In this document: in pieces, positions 8,115-15,991 of the stretch
Layout of the letters: every line of letters starts with the position of its first letter
Numbering within the stretch: the first letter of the stretch is position 1
NCBI RefSeq assembly: GCF_002899455.1
Contig: NZ_PPFB01000002.1
Span: 1-64,000, forward strand
Length of the DNA stretch: 64,000 nt
Origin: Streptomyces sp. DH-12
GTDB lineage: Bacteria > Actinomycetota > Actinomycetes > Streptomycetales > Streptomycetaceae
Direction of reading: 5' to 3'
Translations under genes and position numbers: made by a program
The notes under the pieces: generated by a model
Seen by the model: only the letters and a program-made list of their open reading frames with translations
Told to the model about the DNA's origin: nothing
Databases searched by the model: none

Positions 8115-8563
8115 GGCCTGTCGTCCACGGCGAGGGCGCACCAGATGGTGGCGCCGTCGTGGTCGGTTCCCCAGGTGCCGCCGTGCGCAGCCGCAAGGAT
8201 GCCGACGAAGAAGAGGCCGCGGCCGCGCTCGGCGTCGTCGGGGGCGTTGCGGGCGACCGGCCGGCCGGGGGTCCCGTCGTGGACGGCCAGACGCAGGAAG
8301 CCGTCCCGGACCGTCACGGTCATGGTGATCTGCTTGCCGTCACCGTGCTGGATGGCGTTGGTGACCAGCTCGGAGACGATGAGCGTGACGTCGTCGACCA
8401 GCGCCTCGAGGCCGAAGTGGCGCAGCCGGGCCGCGGTCAGCTTCCGGGCCGTCCCCACGCGATGCGCGTCCTGTTCGGCCTCGTTCGCCACGGCGATGGT
8501 GACCGGCCGGGCAAGGTGCCCGCGGAGCTGCTCGGCGAACTGGGAAAGATCGGAAGTGGTCAC
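8111..8563 (-). CDS. RsbW-like ATP-binding protein with acquired N-terminus
   Basis: 150-aa HATPase_c protein of the anti-sigma/RsbW type common in Streptomyces. The N box is SELVTNAIQHG and the G box region is DDAERGRGLFFVG; the C-terminal GTDHDGATIWCALAV strand is standard. The GTG start at 8563 overlaps the upstream stop (GTGA). Residues about 8-35 (EQLRGHLARPVTIAVANEAE) are nearly the same as a segment of the adjacent DUF6415-like protein and are not part of a normal RsbW domain, so this looks like a chimera made by segmental duplication. It is likely to bind a protein partner such as a sigma or anti-anti-sigma factor. Confidence 0.8.
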   Translation of the reverse strand: MTTSDLSQFAEQLRGHLARPVTIAVANEAEQDAHRVGTARKLTAARLRHFGLEALVDDVTLIVSELVTNAIQHGDGKQITMTVTVRDGFLRLAVHDGTPGRPVARNAPDDAERGRGLFFVGILAAAHGGTWGTDHDGATIWCALAVDDRP

Positions 8564-9030
8564 TGTCCCTCCCCGGCAGGGAGGCAGCACCAGGCGCAGG
8601 TGCCGTCTGGAGTGAACCCCCAGCACCCACCGAGTTCGGACACGAGTATGTCGATCAAGAGCAAACCGCGCCCGTTCTCCGAATCCGGGCCGGCGTACTG
8701 CGGTGAGGGGACGGCTGAGGGGGAGCCGTCGTGCACTTCCAGGCGGATCTGGCCCGGGGCCTGCATGCAGCCGCGGACTTCCACGGACGGCCCCCGGCCG
8801 TGAACGACTGCGTTGGTACACAGTTCGGACACCACGATCAGGAGGGCGTCGACCTGTGTTTGCGGCATCCGGCTGTAGCAGCGAACCCATGCCCTGGTCA
8901 CGCGGCGGGCGGCCTTGACGCTTTCCGGGGCTGCGCGCATCACCATGCCGAAGGCCGGTGGAAAGACGGAACCGGCGTGTACCGAAGAAGCCTCCAACAG
9001 GCTGGTCGATCCGGCTTCTCTGGGTGGCAT
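8560..9030 (-). CDS. RsbW-like ATP-binding protein
   Basis: 156-aa HATPase_c protein. ATG 9030 is chosen because AAGGAG lies 9 nt upstream; an in-frame ATG at 9072 has no site. N box SELCTNAVVHG and G box DSENGRGLLLIDILVSELGG are clear, followed by the WGFTPDGTCAWCCL strand. It leads a four-gene operon divergent from the regulator at 9285. Pairing of an RsbW-like protein with a helix-turn-helix/TPR regulator recalls the whiJ/abaA-type modules of Streptomyces; function by analogy is modulation of the regulator, which is inference. Confidence 0.8.
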   Translation of the reverse strand: MPPREAGSTSLLEASSVHAGSVFPPAFGMVMRAAPESVKAARRVTRAWVRCYSRMPQTQVDALLIVVSELCTNAVVHGRGPSVEVRGCMQAPGQIRLEVHDGSPSAVPSPQYAGPDSENGRGLLLIDILVSELGGCWGFTPDGTCAWCCLPAGEGQ

Positions 9031-9163
9031 AGGACGGAACTCCTTGGTTCGCGATTGTGCACGCCTGGGCACTCTGAGCGACTTTCCTAAGAGCGTGGCA
9101 ATCAGCCCCGGACGGCTCCACCCCCAAACCGACCTCGGGATCTGGAGCGAAGTTGGCCCACTT

Positions 9164-9232
9164 CCTCGGAAGTTCCCCGGATCTACCTCGGAACCGCTAA
9201 GTCGCTTCGGAACAGGGCAACTTGCCTAGGAA
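9164..9232. promoter_or_regulatory. Array of C(C/T)T(C/A)GGAA repeats in divergent promoter
   Basis: Four copies of an 8-bp motif start at 9164, 9186, 9205 and 9225, with spacings of 22, 19 and 20 bp, about two helical turns. A weaker copy (CCTCGGGA) lies at 9133. A reverse-orientation CTTTCCTA also occurs near 9083. The array sits between the regulator at 9285 and the minus operon starting at 9030, so the regulator binding all four sites on one face of the helix is a plausible reading. Confidence 0.55.
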
Positions 9233-9284
9233 AGCGTTCTACCGTCGGGGCGGTGACGTGCTCGGCAGAGGGATGGGAGAGACC

Positions 9285-10616
9285 ATGTTGTTCTTCCGGC
9301 GCACCTGCGAAGCCCGCGGCATCCGCCATCCCGACGACTTCCTGACCCGGTACAGGGAAGCCGCCGCACGGCTCGGGCTGCAGAACGCGGACGAACCGGC
9401 TCCCAAGACCGTCGAGGGGTGGATCTACGAGGGCCGCAAGCCCCAACGGGTGTTCCGGCCGGTCATTGTCGAGATGCTCGGGTACAGCATCGAGACGTTA
9501 TGGACGGAGGCGCCTGACAGCGCGACACCCAAGTTCGCTCCGCTCACGGACGCGTCACCAAATACATCCCCCACGGGCTCCAGTGCGGGCCTGGACGACA
9601 TGAAAAGGACGGGCGCGATGGCTGTGCGACGAGCGAAGGACTTTCTTCTGGGGGCCGACCGCGAGCGAGTCGGCGAGGACACGCTCGGGCTGCTCGATGA
9701 CGAGGTGCAGCGGCTCGCCGCCGCATACCCGCGCGAACCGCTTTCGGCGATCTGGGACGACCTGCTGGAGACCCAGGAGCAGGTCTTCCGCCTGCTGGAG
9801 GGCGGACGGGTCCGACCCTCGCAGTTGCGTGACTTGAACGTCAAGGGCGCTGTCCTGTCGTTCATGGTCGCCAAGGGATTCAACGACATGGAGGTCCCCC
9901 ACCAGGCCCTCACCATGACCCGCGTCGCGGCCGCGTGCGCCCGCGACGCGGAGCACGCCGGCCTGATCGCAGCCACCGAAGGCCTCAAGTCCCTCATCAC
10001 CTACTGGGCGGACAAGCCCACTGACGCCTACCACTACGCCAACCAGGGCGCAGCAGTGGCGGAGCACCAGCGCGGCACCGTCGGCCTGTGGCTCCTCGGT
10101 CTGCAGGCGCGTGCCGCCGCGGTGCTCGGCGACGAGGAGACGGTGCGCACCGCCAACCAGCAGGCCGCCGACCGGCGAGAGCGCGTCGTCCCCGACGATC
10201 TGGACGCCCTGGGCGGACTGTTCACCTATGCCTCGGAGAAGCAGCTCTACTACACCGTGGAGGCCGAGGCTCTCCTCGGCCACGGCGGTGCCCAGCTCGT
10301 CCAGCAGGCGGAGCAGGCCGTGCAAGGGTTCAGCGACCCCACCGCCCCGAACTGGGCCTTCGGCGACCTCGCCGGCTCTCAGTGCGACCTGGCGCTCGTC
10401 CGCCTCTACGGCGGGGACCTGGACGGCGCGGCCGCGGCCATCCGGCCGGTGCTCGACCTGCCCGCCTCGCACCGCAACAACGGCATCGTCATGTCGGCGA
10501 TGCGGGTCCGGCACGCCCTGACGGGCGGCCCCGCCCGCGAGGCCGTCGTTGCGCGGGATCTGCGTGCGGAGATCGAGGCGTTCCCCACCAGCCGACCCGC
10601 TCTGCCACACAGGTAA
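9285..10616 (+). CDS. Helix-turn-helix regulator with TPR-like C-terminus
   Basis: About 443 aa. ATG 9285 follows GGGAGAG at 4 nt; in-frame ATG 9273 and GTG 9258 are alternatives. The N-terminus (1-75), with DFLTRYREAAARLGL and KTVEGWIYEGRKPQRVFRPV, looks like a degenerate DNA-binding domain; residues about 130-430 are helical repeats (DAYHYANQGAAVAEHQRG, WLLGLQARAAAVLGD) like the TPR part of Streptomyces XRE-family regulators. Leu72 is encoded by TTA (9498-9500), a bldA-dependent codon often placed in regulators. It is transcribed away from the two RsbW-like genes and is probably the cognate DNA-binding protein of that module. An acetyltransferase gene starts 9 nt downstream. Confidence 0.75.
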   Translation: MLFFRRTCEARGIRHPDDFLTRYREAAARLGLQNADEPAPKTVEGWIYEGRKPQRVFRPVIVEMLGYSIETLWTEAPDSATPKFAPLTDASPNTSPTGSSAGLDDMKRTGAMAVRRAKDFLLGADRERVGEDTLGLLDDEVQRLAAAYPREPLSAIWDDLLETQEQVFRLLEGGRVRPSQLRDLNVKGAVLSFMVAKGFNDMEVPHQALTMTRVAAACARDAEHAGLIAATEGLKSLITYWADKPTDAYHYANQGAAVAEHQRGTVGLWLLGLQARAAAVLGDEETVRTANQQAADRRERVVPDDLDALGGLFTYASEKQLYYTVEAEALLGHGGAQLVQQAEQAVQGFSDPTAPNWAFGDLAGSQCDLALVRLYGGDLDGAAAAIRPVLDLPASHRNNGIVMSAMRVRHALTGGPAREAVVARDLRAEIEAFPTSRPALPHR

Positions 10617-10625
10617 AGTCCGGGC

Positions 10626-11177
10626 ATGCACCCGGTAGAACGTTCCAGCGCGCGCCTTGAGCTGCGGGAACTCGCTCCTGACGACGTGGGAGCCGTGTTC
10701 GCCGTCTACGGCAGCGCCGAGGCGACGGAGCACCTGAGTTTTGAACCGCGCAGTCGTGATCAGGTCGAACAGATCGTGAAGCGGTCCATCGCCGCAGCCA
10801 CCGCAACACCCCGCACCGAGTACGCCCTTGCCGTCATCGAACGGGACACGGCAGAGCTGATCGGGTTCGGCCGCCTGGCCACCGACCCGCACCAGCAGCG
10901 CGGCGCCACCATGGGCTTCGCGCTGCGCCCCGCTTCCTGGGGCGTCGGGTACGGGCTGGAGACGGTCAAGCTGCTCCTCGGCGTCGCGTTCGACGATCTG
11001 GACCTTCACCGTGTCTGGGGTGCACGCTCCCCCCTCAATACGGCCTCCGCCCGCACGATGGAGGCCGCGGGCATGGTCGAGGAGGGGACCATCCGGGAGC
11101 ACGTGTTCAAGGCCGGGAAGTGGCGTGACTCCGTCGTGCACGCCATCCTCGATCGGGAGTGGAACGCCGCCCGCTGA
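10626..11177 (+). CDS. GNAT-family acetyltransferase (RimJ/RimL type)
   Basis: 183-aa N-acetyltransferase. It opens with the family signature RLELRELAPDDVGAVFAVYG; motif A with the acetyl-CoA pyrophosphate loop is visible as RPASWGVGYGLETVKLLLG, followed by HRVWGARSPLNTASARTMEAAGM, typical of the RimJ/RimL group that acetylates protein N-termini or small amines. It starts 9 nt after the regulator stop, so both are probably one transcript. The substrate is unknown. Its last codons form one arm of a terminator hairpin. Confidence 0.9.
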   Translation: MHPVERSSARLELRELAPDDVGAVFAVYGSAEATEHLSFEPRSRDQVEQIVKRSIAAATATPRTEYALAVIERDTAELIGFGRLATDPHQQRGATMGFALRPASWGVGYGLETVKLLLGVAFDDLDLHRVWGARSPLNTASARTMEAAGMVEEGTIREHVFKAGKWRDSVVHAILDREWNAAR

Positions 11178-11194
11178 ACTCCCAGCGGGCGGCG
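11165..11194. terminator. Bidirectional terminator between convergent genes
   Basis: Perfect 12-bp inverted repeat (CGCCGCCCGCTG and complement) with a 6-nt loop. It includes the stop codon of the acetyltransferase and ends 8 nt before the stop of the convergent recombinase gene, so it can serve both transcripts. Confidence 0.8.
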
Positions 11195-11202
11195 CCCCGT
11201 TG

Positions 11203-12408
11203 TCAGGCAGTGCCGTCGAAGCCGCCGAGCGGCACCTTCGTCAGCGGGTCGTCCCCCGGTTTGACGAGGGTCCGGTCGTAGACCGTGTCCGCGGTGTTCG
11301 AGCCCTCCGACCAGCGACCGCGGCGGTTGCGCTCCCGCAGGGGCACCCCGGCCGCGATCATGTCGGTGTTCGGGCCGGCCCGCAGGCTGTGTGCCCGCAC
11401 CTTCTTCCCGCCCAGGTACGGGATCCCGGCCCGGCCGGCGAGGAGCTGCACACGGTCGTTGACCGCGCCGCCCTTCATGCGCTCCCCACGCCGGGTGGCG
11501 AGCTTGCGGTTCGCGAGCCGGCCGGTGACGGTCAGGGCCCGGAAGACCGGGAGGTCCGGAGCGTGGGCGCCGAGCTCCTTGAGTACGGCGAACCAGGCCT
11601 TGGCGCGGTCGACCAGGCGGATGTCGTCGCGGTCGGCGATGAACTCGGTGGCGCCCTTGGCCTGCCGGTCCGTCTTGGACGTCGCCGTGGTGACGAGCAG
11701 CCCCGTGGGCAGGATCCGCACGTGCTTGACGAGCAGGTCGGTCAGCTCGGCGCGCCGGTGCAGGTTGGAGTAGGCAAGCGTCAGCATGAACGCGTCCCGC
11801 TTGCCGATGTTCGTGGACTCGTCGCACTGCTCGAGGCACTTGAGCAGGTAGGGAAGGGTGAGCGCGGCCGCGCGGTCGACCTCCCCGCCGGCGGCCGCCC
11901 ACTCCTGCCGCCAGAGCCGGATCTTCCCGCGGACGCGCGTGGGGTCGGGTCGCATGTCGGCCGGTTGCCAGTTCCAGATGCGGCTCATGTACTGGCGGAC
12001 CGTGTCCGGCTTGAACTCCCCTGCCTTTCCGCGACGGATGAGGTGCAGGCCGTAGGAGGTGTACGTCGCCGTGGTGCACGGATAGGCCACCCGCGGCGGA
12101 TTCTGCCGCGCGCACCACTGCTGGAAGGCGCGGATGGTGGAGTCCCGGTTGATCCGCGTGTTCTCGGCGAGGTCCGGCTCGGCGAGGTCTTCCTTGTCCT
12201 CCTCGGTGATGCGGAAGTCGTCCTCCGTCCACGGCGGTCGCTCGTCGGCGCGCGGTGGCATCTCGCCGGGGGCGAGCATCGTGTGCCGAGTGAGCAGGTA
12301 GCGCACCGGCTCCGACTGCTGCTCGGGGCCGACGAGTTCGGCGTCGATGACCTCCAGCTCAGCGCCGCCGGGGTCGGGGTCCAGTCGTTCCAGTCGTTCG
12401 ATGGTCAC
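11203..12408 (-). CDS. Tyrosine recombinase (integrase family), second copy
   Basis: 401-aa site-specific recombinase, distinct from recombinase 1. The catalytic set is present: Arg in LHRRAEL, Lys in TSKTDRQAKG, His340-Ser-Leu-Arg343, Trp in RGRWSEGSN and Tyr377 (TVYDRT). The N-terminal core-binding domain spans about 75-180 (RDSTIRAFQQWCARQ). The ATG at 12408 overlaps the stop of the 98-aa gene upstream by 4 nt, so the two are coupled. Two different recombinases within 12 kb suggest either a composite element or separate roles in integration and in resolution. No attachment repeat was found next to it. Confidence 0.85.
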   Translation of the reverse strand: MTIERLERLDPDPGGAELEVIDAELVGPEQQSEPVRYLLTRHTMLAPGEMPPRADERPPWTEDDFRITEEDKEDLAEPDLAENTRINRDSTIRAFQQWCARQNPPRVAYPCTTATYTSYGLHLIRRGKAGEFKPDTVRQYMSRIWNWQPADMRPDPTRVRGKIRLWRQEWAAAGGEVDRAAALTLPYLLKCLEQCDESTNIGKRDAFMLTLAYSNLHRRAELTDLLVKHVRILPTGLLVTTATSKTDRQAKGATEFIADRDDIRLVDRAKAWFAVLKELGAHAPDLPVFRALTVTGRLANRKLATRRGERMKGGAVNDRVQLLAGRAGIPYLGGKKVRAHSLRAGPNTDMIAAGVPLRERNRRGRWSEGSNTADTVYDRTLVKPGDDPLTKVPLGGFDGTA

Positions 12409-12701
12409 CGCGCGGCCTCGACCGGGTAGTCGGGGTAGTTATTCCAGCGTTCGGCCTGATCGCGGTACCCGGCCAGCGCGCGCACCCCGCTGAGGATGTC
12501 GCCGTGGCGGAGGAACTTCTCGGCCGCGCCGAGTGCGTACCCGGTCGACTCCCAGAACATCGCGCCGGTGATCTTGACGTGTGTTTCGGCGAGGGAGTTG
12601 CCCTGGCTCCCCAAGGGTGAGCCGTAGGGAGGCGCTTCGGTCGGATCCGGTCGCTCGCCCTTCGGGCTGTGTCCGTGTCCGGAGCCTCGCGTATGGGCCA
12701 T
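12405..12701 (-). CDS. Small protein coupled to recombinase 2
   Basis: 98 aa. The N-terminal 40 residues are low-complexity (Gly/Pro/Ser/His); the rest is helical, with HVKITGAMFWESTGYALGAA and RALAGYRDQAERWNNYP. The stop overlaps the recombinase ATG (ATGA), which argues for a real gene. Upstream GGAAGGGA is a weak ribosome binding site. It could be a recombination accessory factor by position only; no DNA-binding motif is recognised. Confidence 0.6.
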   Translation of the reverse strand: MAHTRGSGHGHSPKGERPDPTEAPPYGSPLGSQGNSLAETHVKITGAMFWESTGYALGAAEKFLRHGDILSGVRALAGYRDQAERWNNYPDYPVEAAR

Positions 12702-12724
12702 GCGGGTCCCTTCCCCTAGGTGAC

Positions 12725-12809
12725 GGCTATTCCAAGCAGAATAACCGCCAAGGGTGACCTAACTCAGCTCCGACGTGCCGAAGTTGGTCAGCCAAACCCT
12801 GGAATAACC
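12725..12809. promoter_or_regulatory. GAATAACC repeats in divergent promoter
   Basis: GGCTATTC (12725-12732) faces GAATAACC (12739-12746) as an imperfect inverted repeat, and GAATAACC recurs at 12802-12809. The interval separates the recombinase 2 transcript (minus) from the 154-aa gene (plus). The core ATAACC also occurs in the palindrome upstream of recombinase 1 (861-866), hinting at a common operator. Confidence 0.4.
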
Positions 12810-12886
12810 CTGGACTCACTCTGAGAGATTATGGAACTCTTCTATCCCGGGCTAATTCCGGGTTAGTTACCTGAGAGGCGTTCTCC

Positions 12887-13351
12887 GTGGAAATCACGAT
12901 CAAGCTCCCCGACCCGGCGTCACCGGAGGTCATCGCTGCGCTCGCCGACCTCCTTGCCCGCATCGGCTCTGACGCCACGGTCACCACCGACGCCGAATGG
13001 ACCGTCGACCGAGCCGTGAAGCTCCTGCGCGACACCAACGCCCGCACGCTGGTGCTCGTAGAGGCGGCGATCGAGGGGGAGGGATGGGTCGACGGGCCGT
13101 CCTTCCGCGCCAAGTGGGGAGAGACTGCGCTGCGCGGCCCGTCCCAGACCATCACCAAGGCCATCCGCCGCGGTGCCGAGCGAGGCGACTGGTCCCCCGA
13201 GATCACGCCACCGTTCAAGCCGACCACCCCCGACAAGCAAGGCTGGTCCAAGACCGGAGGCTATTACCTCGCTGACGGCCTGCTTCCCGTCTTCACGGAG
13301 GCCATGCGGGTACTGAGGGAGCAAGGACCCGACAAAGAGAACAACACGTGA
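12887..13351 (+). CDS. 154-aa hypothetical protein, paralogue of 53579-54193
   Basis: GTG start at 12887 with GAGAGG upstream. The protein begins with a short beta strand (EITIKL), then a helix, and DAEWTVDRAVKLLRD near residues 42-56. It aligns along most of its length with the protein at 53579: KITIEG, DTEWNADRAARYLR, LRGPTIALSRAI and RGVKAGWWPEG there match EITIKL, DAEWTVDRAVKLLR, LRGPSQTITKAI and RGAERGDWSPE here. The LRGPxxxIxKAI segment could be a helix-turn-helix, so a DNA-binding role is possible but unproven. It is coupled (GTGA overlap) to the small gene downstream. Confidence 0.7.
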   Translation: MEITIKLPDPASPEVIAALADLLARIGSDATVTTDAEWTVDRAVKLLRDTNARTLVLVEAAIEGEGWVDGPSFRAKWGETALRGPSQTITKAIRRGAERGDWSPEITPPFKPTTPDKQGWSKTGGYYLADGLLPVFTEAMRVLREQGPDKENNT

Positions 13352-13707
13352 CCACCAGACCATGGCTCCCTGTTGCTCGACCCGTCGTACCAGCGACGAT
13401 CAAGCAGTGCGACTCGCTCAGCGCCTCGGTCGCCGCACGGCGAGCCCATGTCGATCGGGCGTGTCTCCCGGCCTGCACCGCGCTGCGGGCCGGTGGGCCG
13501 ACCCGGCTCACGCACCACAACGGCGGCGGGCCTGCGCGCCTGGTGCTCAACGGTCAGTCGGACGAGGACATAACCTCGGCGCGCGTCGACCCCGCGCGGA
13601 CACCCCCGGTCCAGTGGATCGGACGGCCCGTCAGCATCCGGCTCCCGGACCGGCCGACGTTAACAGTCCGGGCGACTGCTACCTCGTCTGACCTGCAAAG
13701 TTCCTAA
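13348..13707 (+). CDS. 119-aa hypothetical protein with TTA codon
   Basis: The GTG at 13348 overlaps the preceding stop (GTGA). Third-position G/C bias is good from about codon 20 to 100, so it is likely coding. The composition is Ala/Arg/Thr/Pro-rich with two cysteines (RACLPACTAL); no domain is recognised. A TTA leucine codon at 13660-13662 may make expression bldA-dependent. A short hairpin (GCCCTC/GAGGGC, 13713-13728) lies just after the stop. Confidence 0.5.
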   Translation: MTTRPWLPVARPVVPATIKQCDSLSASVAARRAHVDRACLPACTALRAGGPTRLTHHNGGGPARLVLNGQSDEDITSARVDPARTPPVQWIGRPVSIRLPDRPTLTVRATATSSDLQSS

Positions 13708-14307
13708 ATCTCGCCCTCAGACGAGGGCCCATAGGCGGGGAACCCGGTGCCCAACCGGCGTCGACCCGCAGGCCGTGCCTGCACCACCTCTTCCTCGGCG
13801 GCCGGGGCGGGCGGCTCGACGGCGGCCCGCTCGGCAGCTGTCCGGCCGCGCTCCCGGCAGTCGCCAACTGGCGACTGTTCTTCGACGCGACGAAATCCGG
13901 TGCCCAACGGGCGGCGGGGGGTGCTCACCGCTCAAGTCTCCCAGTTCGCCGGACGGGTAGGACCCACGGCGCCGCGCTGAGCGGAGCGCCCACGACGGGC
14001 CCGGCCACATCGCGGCAGCAGCTGCTCCCCCTCGACCACGGCCGGCGGTGCGGTCTCCTCACGCGCCCGTCACGCGCGACGGCGGGAGTACGGCGCCCGG
14101 CCCGACTCCGGCGGGTTCGGCGGCGAACCGGTCCCGGGCCACCCCTCCCCCCTCCCGTAGCCAGCCTTTGCTCCGGCACAACCGATCCGCCGCGGACGGG
14201 AACGCTCGTGCCACGTAAACCGCTCACCGTGTCCGTAGGCCCTCCTGCGCGGTAGGACCGCCCGCCGCTACTGTCCCGATACAGGACGTGACGAGGGAGG
14301 GCAGCGC
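13708..14307. other. 600-bp intergenic region with repeats
   Basis: No frame here shows sustained coding bias. It holds a near-perfect palindrome (13858-13877, 9-bp arms CAGTCGCCA with a 2-nt centre) and a 12-bp direct repeat CCGGTGCCCAAC at 13744-13755 and 13897-13908, 153 bp apart and flanking the palindrome. The end of the region must carry the promoter of the NERD gene. Use as a protein-binding or recombination site is possible; nothing more can be claimed. Confidence 0.4.
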
Positions 14308-15048
14308 ATGGCGACGGCCGGATACCGGGGCAGCGCGGGCACAAGTGCGAGACGGATGGGAAAGGCCGCACGGGCGTCGGAACGGGCGGCACAGCATCAG
14401 CGGGCCAAGGTGGTACTGCCACTCCTCGCGGCGGCCGCCGCGGTGGTCGGCGGGGCTGTGGCCACCGTGGGGAACTGGCAGCTTGGCATGGTCGCCGCGC
14501 TCGTCGTCGCCGGGCTCGGCGTCCGGCGGTTATACCGGCGGACCCACAACAGCTGGGCGGTGGGCGCCGCCGGGGAGGTCCGGACGGCTCGGCTCCTGGC
14601 TCCGCTCGTCCGCCGGGGCCACGCTGTCGTGCTCCACGATCGGGCCATCCCGGGGAGCCGCGCGAACCTGGACCACCTGGTCTTCACGGCCGCCGGCGCC
14701 TTGTACGTCGACACGAAGAACTGGACGTCGGACAAGTCGCAGCTGACCGTACAGGGCGGCACCCTCCGGTACGGCCGATACGACCAGTCCCGCGCCCTGC
14801 AAACGGTGGTCTGGGAGGCTGAACAGGCGGCCAGCGCGCTGGGCGTCGCAGTCCGCCCGGTAGTTGCCGTGCACGGGGCGAAGATCCCGGCGCCGCGCGG
14901 ACGGCTCGAACTGCAGGGCGTGACCGTGGTGGAGGCGAAGAGGCTGCGGGGCCTACTCCGAAGCCTTCCGCCCCAGCCCGGTTGGGACGCGGCCCGGATG
15001 GTGACGGTCGGGCAGTTGGCGGACCGGACGCTGCCTCCGGCTTCCTGA
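14308..15048 (+). CDS. NERD-domain membrane protein
   Basis: 246 aa; ATG 14308 has GGGAGGG 6 nt upstream. A basic N-terminus is followed by one or two membrane segments (about 35-72, VVLPLLAAAAAVVGG and MVAALVVAGLGV), then a nuclease-related domain: WAVGAAGEVRTARLL supplies the Glu, NLDHLVF the Asp and YVDTKNW the Lys of the NERD active-site pattern. DNA cleavage is predicted for the family but rarely shown. Leu75 is TTA (14530-14532). Such proteins are frequent on Streptomyces plasmids and in accessory regions. It stands alone, followed by a terminator. Confidence 0.85.
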   Translation: MATAGYRGSAGTSARRMGKAARASERAAQHQRAKVVLPLLAAAAAVVGGAVATVGNWQLGMVAALVVAGLGVRRLYRRTHNSWAVGAAGEVRTARLLAPLVRRGHAVVLHDRAIPGSRANLDHLVFTAAGALYVDTKNWTSDKSQLTVQGGTLRYGRYDQSRALQTVVWEAEQAASALGVAVRPVVAVHGAKIPAPRGRLELQGVTVVEAKRLRGLLRSLPPQPGWDAARMVTVGQLADRTLPPAS

Positions 15049-15060
15049 CGAGGAACCGCA

Positions 15061-15090
15061 GAAGGGCCTGGTCGACTGGCAGGGCCCTTC
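15061..15090 (+). terminator. Terminator of the NERD gene
   Basis: 8-bp inverted repeat (GAAGGGCC/GGCCCTTC) with a 14-nt loop followed by GTTGTTT, starting 13 nt after the stop codon. It resembles a rho-independent terminator. Confidence 0.75.
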
Positions 15091-15422
15091 GTTGTTTAGG
15101 TGAAGTCAGGACATGAGGGAGTAACGCCGACGTCTCCGGCGGGGCCGCGGCGAGGGTAACGACCTTCCAGAGTGCCTCGAGACACCGCTCCAGGTGCGAT
15201 AGGGAGATCGACGGTGAATCCCGCGGCGTTGCCATCTGGCTCCCCTTCCGAAAACTTGATCTCCTGAGCTGCCCACAAGGTGGCGTCGACAGCGGCTAAC
15301 TCCACCAGCGCGTGCTCCCAGTAGCCGACAACGATCACAATGTGTCGGTGAGTTGGCGTCACATCAGCTCCGGCTTCCGCCGGACCAACGAGGAGGGGTC
15401 TGGACACTTGACGAACGGAAGC
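15091..15422. other. Intergenic region, possible gene remnant
   Basis: The minus-strand frame from about 15380 to 15110 has partly coding-like codons (it includes YWEHALVELAAVDATLWAAQ) but no clear start, and its second half degenerates. It may be a decayed gene. The promoter of the gene at 15423 should lie at the right end. Confidence 0.3.
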
Positions 15423-15833
15423 ATGGCGGTACCGAAGATGTCTGGGGCGTCCACGGTCGAGGAAGCGTGGGCTAAGCTGCCCGACTACCTCGCCGCCATC
15501 GGCGGTTACGACATGTGGTATGTCGAGACCCTGGTGCGCTTCGACGGGGCGCAGCGGGCCGGCTCCCGGATCATCAAGCGCATCACCGAGCGGCTGGCTG
15601 AGCACAACATCGGCCACCTGCCCGACCAGCTGCCGACGGACGGCAACTGCCGCGTGCTGCTCTACAGCCGGGAACAAGACAACCTCGCCTTCATCCTGCG
15701 CCTGGTGCACGACCTAGCCACGCAGGAGTACAACGACAACACGAACACATTGGTCGGGATCTTGAAAACCCTGCTCGATGGCCACCGGAAGGTGCAGCAG
15801 GCCGCAGCGCGGAAGGCGGCTGAGGAGCGATGA
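15423..15833 (+). CDS. 136-aa hypothetical protein
   Basis: Start ATG 15423 is chosen because good codon bias begins about here; ATG 15438 is an alternative and the longer frame from 15312 is not supported. The protein is soluble and mostly helical: VEEAWAKLPDYLAAIGGYDM, a strand-helix block with AGSRIIKRITERLAEHNIGH, and CRVLLYSREQDNLAFILRLV, ending in a charged helix. No domain is recognised. It precedes the giant methylase-helicase gene by 158 nt; a possible -10 box TAGGGT (15918-15923) lies between them, so they may be separate transcripts. Confidence 0.6.
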   Translation: MAVPKMSGASTVEEAWAKLPDYLAAIGGYDMWYVETLVRFDGAQRAGSRIIKRITERLAEHNIGHLPDQLPTDGNCRVLLYSREQDNLAFILRLVHDLATQEYNDNTNTLVGILKTLLDGHRKVQQAAARKAAEER

Positions 15834-15991
15834 GCAGCGAAAGGGCCTGTGTCGCACCTCGGCGCGCACGACCGCCCAGCACGGCGTATCTCCATCGAGG
15901 TTCGTGACCTTCGTCGGTAGGGTCCGTTGGGGACGACGTGGCATGTGCTTGCTGGCGGGCCACGGGGGTTGCATCGCACGGGGAGAAGCAC

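Noticed and set aside
13925..14422. Minus-strand frame in the gap before the NERD gene
   Set aside because: Arg/Pro/Gly-rich, overlaps the NERD N-terminus and has no ribosome binding site.
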